Assembly: GCA_036752345.1 (NCBI GenBank)
Contig: DAIOSV010000048.1
Span: 1-11,447 of the forward strand
From: UBA1715 sp036752345
GTDB taxonomy: Bacteria; Bacteroidota; Bacteroidia; Bacteroidales; UBA1715
Direction: 5' to 3'
Length of the DNA stretch: 11,447 nt
Part shown: piece after piece, positions 8,004 through 11,447 of the stretch
How positions within the stretch are numbered: the stretch's first letter is position 1
Layout of the letters: each line of letters begins with the position of its first letter
Notes under the pieces: generated by a model
The model's input: only the letters and a program-made list of their open reading frames with translations
What the model was told of the DNA's origin: nothing
Database searches by the model: none
Position numbers and translations under genes: made by a program

Positions 8004-9257
8004 TTGGATCCTTCTTCAAAAAATTGGTTGTCATTGTTTATCGATGAATTACAGGCGAATTTGCAAAAAAAATATTCGCACCTAGCGCTGTATTTGTCGG
8101 GACGAAATTCTTTTGAAGAATTTGCTCATTTTTATATTCATACGTCAGGTCTATTTTATGGATATATTCCAAAATCTCTTGTGAGCGATTACAGAGATTC
8201 TGCTTCATGGTCGCAAGCCGATACATTTAAAATCGCTCTTACACAGGGTTTGTTTTTCTCCTATTTGTGGGAAAGACGAAAAGAATTGTCAGCAGAAACC
8301 GTTGGATTGTTGTTAACGCAATGTGTAGATAAAATGTATGATTTCTTTGTGCTATTTACAATGCACGATACTCAATTGGTGAAATATCGTGCCATACTTT
8401 CAAAGCAAACCAATAAAATGGTTTCGATAGAGCAAATCATAGACTGTCGGGTAAGCAATCCCACCTTGTTAGACCTTGATTTTTGGAAAGGTTCACAATT
8501 CAATATTTATGCAGGATTAGACGTATTGTATTTTTCCTCGTGGCTGAATGGAATATATGCCTATGATAGAAAGGAAGTCATCAAGAAAAACATACTTATA
8601 GCTATAGAGCAAGCAAGCAATTTAGACGAAATTTCCAAAGCCAATGGTACACGATTGGTTTCGTTTTTCACCGCATCAGGAAGCTTTATAGAACGAAATG
8701 AACAAGAATCAGAATTAGATTTTGCAGACATCGTTTCGCATGAGTCGCTTGTTATGAGACTTATAATATATGAATATGCGGCGTACATTTGCCTTTCCGA
8801 CAATTTAACGAACGCTACTGAAATGGAATTTCTGAATAATCTTGCAGAAAAATTACAAATTCCAGAATATTCGGCACAAGAAAGCCTTGCTTCAATAGAG
8901 AATTTCATGCTCCATGAAGGCGAAAATATTTTCTATTTGCAGTATGGTGGTGGGTTTGATGTCGTGCGAAAATCATTCTCCAATAGAGTACAAGAATTTA
9001 TTCAGAAAAATAAAACAAAAATAGTCTCTGAAATACTTGGTAGTAAGGAACTTGTTCAGTTGATTCGTAAGTCACGAAACGAAGCACTTTCGCCAGAGGA
9101 AAAAGAAAAAATACGAGAACAAATTCTCGATTTGCTTAAAACCATACCATCATTAGCAATTTTTATGATTCCGGGAGGAACAATTATCTTACCAATATTG
9201 TATAAAATTCTTCCCGAAGAACTTGTTATGCCAAGATCTTTTATTAATAAGAAATAG
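8004..9257 (+). CDS. LETM1-like membrane protein, apparent TTG start
   Basis: A 417-residue protein whose C-terminus matches the LETM1 core: after a charged stretch LSPEEKEKIREQ comes a hydrophobic segment with IPSLAIFMIPGG (381-392), then ILPILYKILPEELVMPRSF (395-413). The spaced prolines and the final LP-x-(5)-P-x-x-F pattern are what I recognise from mitochondrial LETM1 and from Bacteroidota proteins annotated as LETM1-related biofilm-associated. The N-terminal 340 residues are mostly helical-looking and I recognise no domain in them. One membrane span near the C-terminus is likely. An in-frame TGA at 7986-7988 and the absence of any ATG until about residue 112 leave TTG at 8004 as the best start, supported by a promoter just upstream. 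Mitochondrial LETM1 works in cation/proton exchange; the bacterial role is not known to me. A sequencing error hiding an upstream ATG is the alternative. Confidence 0.75.
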   Translation: MDPSSKNWLSLFIDELQANLQKKYSHLALYLSGRNSFEEFAHFYIHTSGLFYGYIPKSLVSDYRDSASWSQADTFKIALTQGLFFSYLWERRKELSAETVGLLLTQCVDKMYDFFVLFTMHDTQLVKYRAILSKQTNKMVSIEQIIDCRVSNPTLLDLDFWKGSQFNIYAGLDVLYFSSWLNGIYAYDRKEVIKKNILIAIEQASNLDEISKANGTRLVSFFTASGSFIERNEQESELDFADIVSHESLVMRLIIYEYAAYICLSDNLTNATEMEFLNNLAEKLQIPEYSAQESLASIENFMLHEGENIFYLQYGGGFDVVRKSFSNRVQEFIQKNKTKIVSEILGSKELVQLIRKSRNEALSPEEKEKIREQILDLLKTIPSLAIFMIPGGTIILPILYKILPEELVMPRSFINKK

Positions 9258-9273
9258 CACATAACTCGTTGTC

Positions 9274-9299
9274 CCACAGTGTTTTAAAAAAGTCTGTGG
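9274..9299 (+). terminator. Possible hairpin after the LETM1-like gene
   Basis: CCACAG at 9274-9279 and CTGTGG at 9294-9299 can form a six-base-pair stem around an AT-rich 14-base loop, 16 bases after the stop codon. A short T run (9310-9314) follows ten bases later, too far for a classical intrinsic terminator, so the function is uncertain. Confidence 0.3.
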
Positions 9300-9323
9300 T
9301 AGTCGCTAATTTTTCCCTTAATT

Positions 9324-9358
9324 ATTGAATAACGTGTGACAAAAAAAAATTACCTTTG
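9324..9358 (+). promoter_or_regulatory. Promoter of the nqr operon
   Basis: TACCTTTG at 9351-9358 is a textbook Bacteroidota -7 element. The best upstream partner is ATTG at 9324-9327, 23 bases away, a little long and one base off, so the -33 box is less certain. Transcription would begin near 9364, giving a leader of about 30 bases before the nqrA ATG at 9396. This element shows the GTG at 9336 cannot be the start on this transcript. Confidence 0.6.
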
Positions 9359-9395
9359 CGCTGTTTCTATAATACTATTATACAAAACAAAAACA

Positions 9396-10745
9396 ATGTC
9401 AAAAACAATCAAATTACGGAAGGGCTTTGATATAAAGATGCACAGCGCAGCTGAGCATATTTTTTCGCAGAACCCAATGCCCGATTCAGTGGCATTAAAA
9501 CCAACCGATTTTGTTGGACTAACAGCAAAGGTGGTTGTAAAAGCAGGCGATAAGGTTTTAGCCGGTGATCCATTATTTATTGATAAACTTCGTCCCGAAA
9601 TCCAATTTACCTCTCCGGTAAGTGGAACGGTAACCGCTATCAACAGAGGTGAACGAAGATTATTACTTAATGTCGCAGTCGCACCTGATGAAAATACTGA
9701 ATACAAAAAGTTCGAAGTGGGTAATTTGGACTCAATGTCGCGAGATCAAGTTATTACAACCATGTTAAGTGCCGGTGTTTGGCCTTTCGTCAAACAACGT
9801 CCTTATGACATTGTTGCAAACCCGAGTGATAAACCAAAGTCAATCTTCATTTCGACCTTTGACACGGCTCCGTTAGCTCCTGATTACACTTTCGCGTTAG
9901 AAGAATCTTCAAGCGAATTCCAAATAGGAGTTAATGCATTGAAAAAATTGACAGATGGCGTTGTAAATCTTGATATTTACAAAGAAGAACGTGCAAAAAC
10001 AACGTTTACAAAAATAGAAGGTGTAGAACAAAACTTTTTCGTTGGAAAACATCCGGCAGGAAATGTTGGAGTTCAAATTCATCACATCGATCCAATCAAT
10101 AAAGGAGAAGTTGTTTGGACTTTGAATCCACAAGATGTTATTATAATTGGTCGTCTATTCTCAAAAGGTATTTATGACGCTCGTGTAGTTGTTGCATTGA
10201 CGGGTTCAGTAAAAAATCCACGATATTACAAAACAGTTATCGGTTCAAGTATAAAATCATTTTTGGCTTCAGAAACAATCGATGACAATATGCGAGTAAT
10301 CAGTGGAAATGTATTGACTGGAACCAAGTTAGGGAAAGATGATTACATAAGCTACTATGATTCACAAGTAACGGTTATTGAAGAAGGAAATCAACCAACA
10401 TTTATGGGTTGGTTAGCTCCTGGATTAGATAAACTTAGTTTCAGTAGAGCATTTTTCTCTTGGATGCGTCCTCAAAAGGTATACACACTCAATACTAACA
10501 AAAATGGTGGCGAAAGAGCATTTCTGTTTACAGGGGTGTATGAGAAAGTATTGCCAATGGATATTTATCCAATGCATTTACTTAAAGCAATCTTGACAGA
10601 AGATGTAGATAAAATGGAACAATTAGGAATTTATGAAGTTGCTCCAGAAGATTTTGCACTTTGCGAATATGTGTGTCCTTCGAAAATCGAAATACAAAGT
10701 ATTATTCGTAGTGGACTTGATATGATTAGAAAAGAATTTAATTAA
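9396..10745 (+). CDS. nqrA: Na+-translocating NADH:quinone reductase subunit A
   Basis: NqrA is the large cytoplasmic-side subunit of Na+-NQR, the respiratory complex that oxidises NADH, reduces quinone and pumps Na+ out. The 449-residue product has the family length. Matches include IKLRKGFDIKM near the N-terminus, PEIQFTSPVSGTVTAINRGERR (68-88) in the barrel-like lobe, GRLFSKGIYDARVVVALTGS, and the C-terminal APEDFALCEYVCPSKIE seen in the family. The frame is open back to a GTG at 9336, but that codon lies upstream of the TACCTTTG promoter element and would add 20 residues unlike the family; the ATG at 9396 gives the expected beginning, MSKTIKLRKG. nqrB follows after ten bases. Confidence 0.96.
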   Translation: MSKTIKLRKGFDIKMHSAAEHIFSQNPMPDSVALKPTDFVGLTAKVVVKAGDKVLAGDPLFIDKLRPEIQFTSPVSGTVTAINRGERRLLLNVAVAPDENTEYKKFEVGNLDSMSRDQVITTMLSAGVWPFVKQRPYDIVANPSDKPKSIFISTFDTAPLAPDYTFALEESSSEFQIGVNALKKLTDGVVNLDIYKEERAKTTFTKIEGVEQNFFVGKHPAGNVGVQIHHIDPINKGEVVWTLNPQDVIIIGRLFSKGIYDARVVVALTGSVKNPRYYKTVIGSSIKSFLASETIDDNMRVISGNVLTGTKLGKDDYISYYDSQVTVIEEGNQPTFMGWLAPGLDKLSFSRAFFSWMRPQKVYTLNTNKNGGERAFLFTGVYEKVLPMDIYPMHLLKAILTEDVDKMEQLGIYEVAPEDFALCEYVCPSKIEIQSIIRSGLDMIRKEFN

Positions 10746-10755
10746 TTAGAGTTAT

Positions 10756-11447
10756 ATGAAAGCGTTAGAAAATTGGATACAGAAAACCAAACCTAATTTT
10801 GAAAAGGGTGGCAAGTATGAAAAATGGCTTCCTATCTATGAAAGTTTTGAATCATTCCTTCATGTTCCAGGGAATGTTACTACAATGGGTAGCCACGTCC
10901 GTGATGCAATAGATTTAAAACGTGCATTGATTATAGTAATCATCGCATTACTTCCTGCATTAGCATTTGGAATGTATAATGTAGGTTCGTTGTATTATAC
11001 ATCAATAGGAGAAACATATACAATGTTGGGAGCTCTTGGATATGGATTTTTAAGAGTATTACCTTTAATTGTTGTTTCCTACATCGTAGGATTGGGAATA
11101 GAATTTACATTTTGTTATATCCGAGGTCATGAAATAAGTGAAGGTTTCTTGGTAACAGGTTTACTTATTCCAATGATTGTTCCTGTTGATATACCATTAT
11201 GGCAGTTGGCTATAGCTGTAGCATTTGCCGTTATTATTGGTAAAGAAGCATTTGGAGGAACCGGAATGAATGTCGTAAACCCTGCATTACTTGCTCGTGC
11301 GTTTTTGTTCTTCGCATATCCAAGTAAAATGTCAGGTTCTACTATTTGGATTCATAATTTCAAAGGAAATGTAGATGGCATGAGTGGTGAAACAATTTTA
11401 GGACAATTAAATAATGGTGTTGCTCCTGATGCTATTCATGGTGTTGC
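10756..11447 (+). CDS. nqrB: Na+-translocating NADH:quinone reductase subunit B, cut by the window end
   Basis: NqrB is a membrane subunit of Na+-NQR that carries covalently bound FMN and takes part in Na+ transfer. The first 230 residues are visible and the frame is still open at the window end; the family is roughly 380-415 residues. The soluble N-terminus reads MKALENWIQKTKPNFEKGG, followed by several membrane spans from about residue 56. GMNVVNPALLARAFLFFAYP (170-189) is a strong family match. The FMN-threonine site aligns with DGMSGETIL (207-215), making Thr213 the likely attachment residue; the usual reading is SGAT, so Glu212 is unusual. The ATG at 10756 follows the nqrA stop by ten bases, so the two are co-transcribed; nqrC-F would be expected beyond the window. 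Confidence 0.95.
   Translation, partial: MKALENWIQKTKPNFEKGGKYEKWLPIYESFESFLHVPGNVTTMGSHVRDAIDLKRALIIVIIALLPALAFGMYNVGSLYYTSIGETYTMLGALGYGFLRVLPLIVVSYIVGLGIEFTFCYIRGHEISEGFLVTGLLIPMIVPVDIPLWQLAIAVAFAVIIGKEAFGGTGMNVVNPALLARAFLFFAYPSKMSGSTIWIHNFKGNVDGMSGETILGQLNNGVAPDAIHGV

Overview
The window looks like a chromosomal scaffold from a member of the Bacteroidota, probably a draft or metagenome assembly. Three signs support this. Several intergenic regions carry the -7 element TAnnTTTG, twice with a TTTG box 17-18 bases upstream, which is the signature of the Bacteroidota primary sigma factor. There are no strong Shine-Dalgarno sequences, and start codons sit in A-rich leaders. A LETM1-like protein of a type I associate with Bacteroidota lies directly upstream of an Na+-NQR operon. 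Three runs of exactly 100 N (1226-1325, 2681-2780, 4377-4476) are scaffold gaps of nominal size, so any reading frame crossing them is untrustworthy.

Layout from left to right. A FAD-dependent geranylgeranyl-reductase-family gene (58-1212, +) has its own promoter. A GH13 alpha-glucosidase/amylase-type gene (minus strand, visible part 1326-2680) converges on it and has both ends in gaps. Divergent from GH13 is a compact galactose operon on the plus strand: galK (2856-3995), galT (4001-5190), an Na+/galactose symporter of the vSGLT type (5196-6818) and galM (6828-7871), with spacers of 5, 5 and 9 bases. Next comes a LETM1-like membrane protein (8004-9257) that apparently starts at TTG behind its own promoter. 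Last are nqrA (9396-10745) and the start of nqrB (10756 to the window end), behind a TACCTTTG promoter element.

How the genes work together. The symporter imports galactose with Na+, GalM converts beta- to alpha-galactose, GalK phosphorylates it, and GalT exchanges it with UDP-glucose to give glucose-1-phosphate and UDP-galactose. The UDP-galactose 4-epimerase (galE) that completes the Leloir cycle is not in the window. Na+-NQR pumps Na+ out during NADH oxidation and would maintain the gradient the symporter uses. That link is an inference from function and proximity, not from shared transcription.

The most useful observations are about correctness. The gap inside galT is an assembly artefact: its flanks share an exact 43-base repeat, and collapsing it restores a 348-residue protein with all catalytic residues. 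The longest nqrA frame starts upstream of the promoter element, so its start should move to 9396. Biologically unusual points are a GH13 enzyme whose region-I Asn-His is Ser-Tyr, an NqrB flavinylation motif reading SGET rather than SGAT, and the LETM1-like gene beside the Na+ pump. I found no defence system, mobile element, CRISPR array, tRNA or rRNA. This is an ordinary metabolic region.
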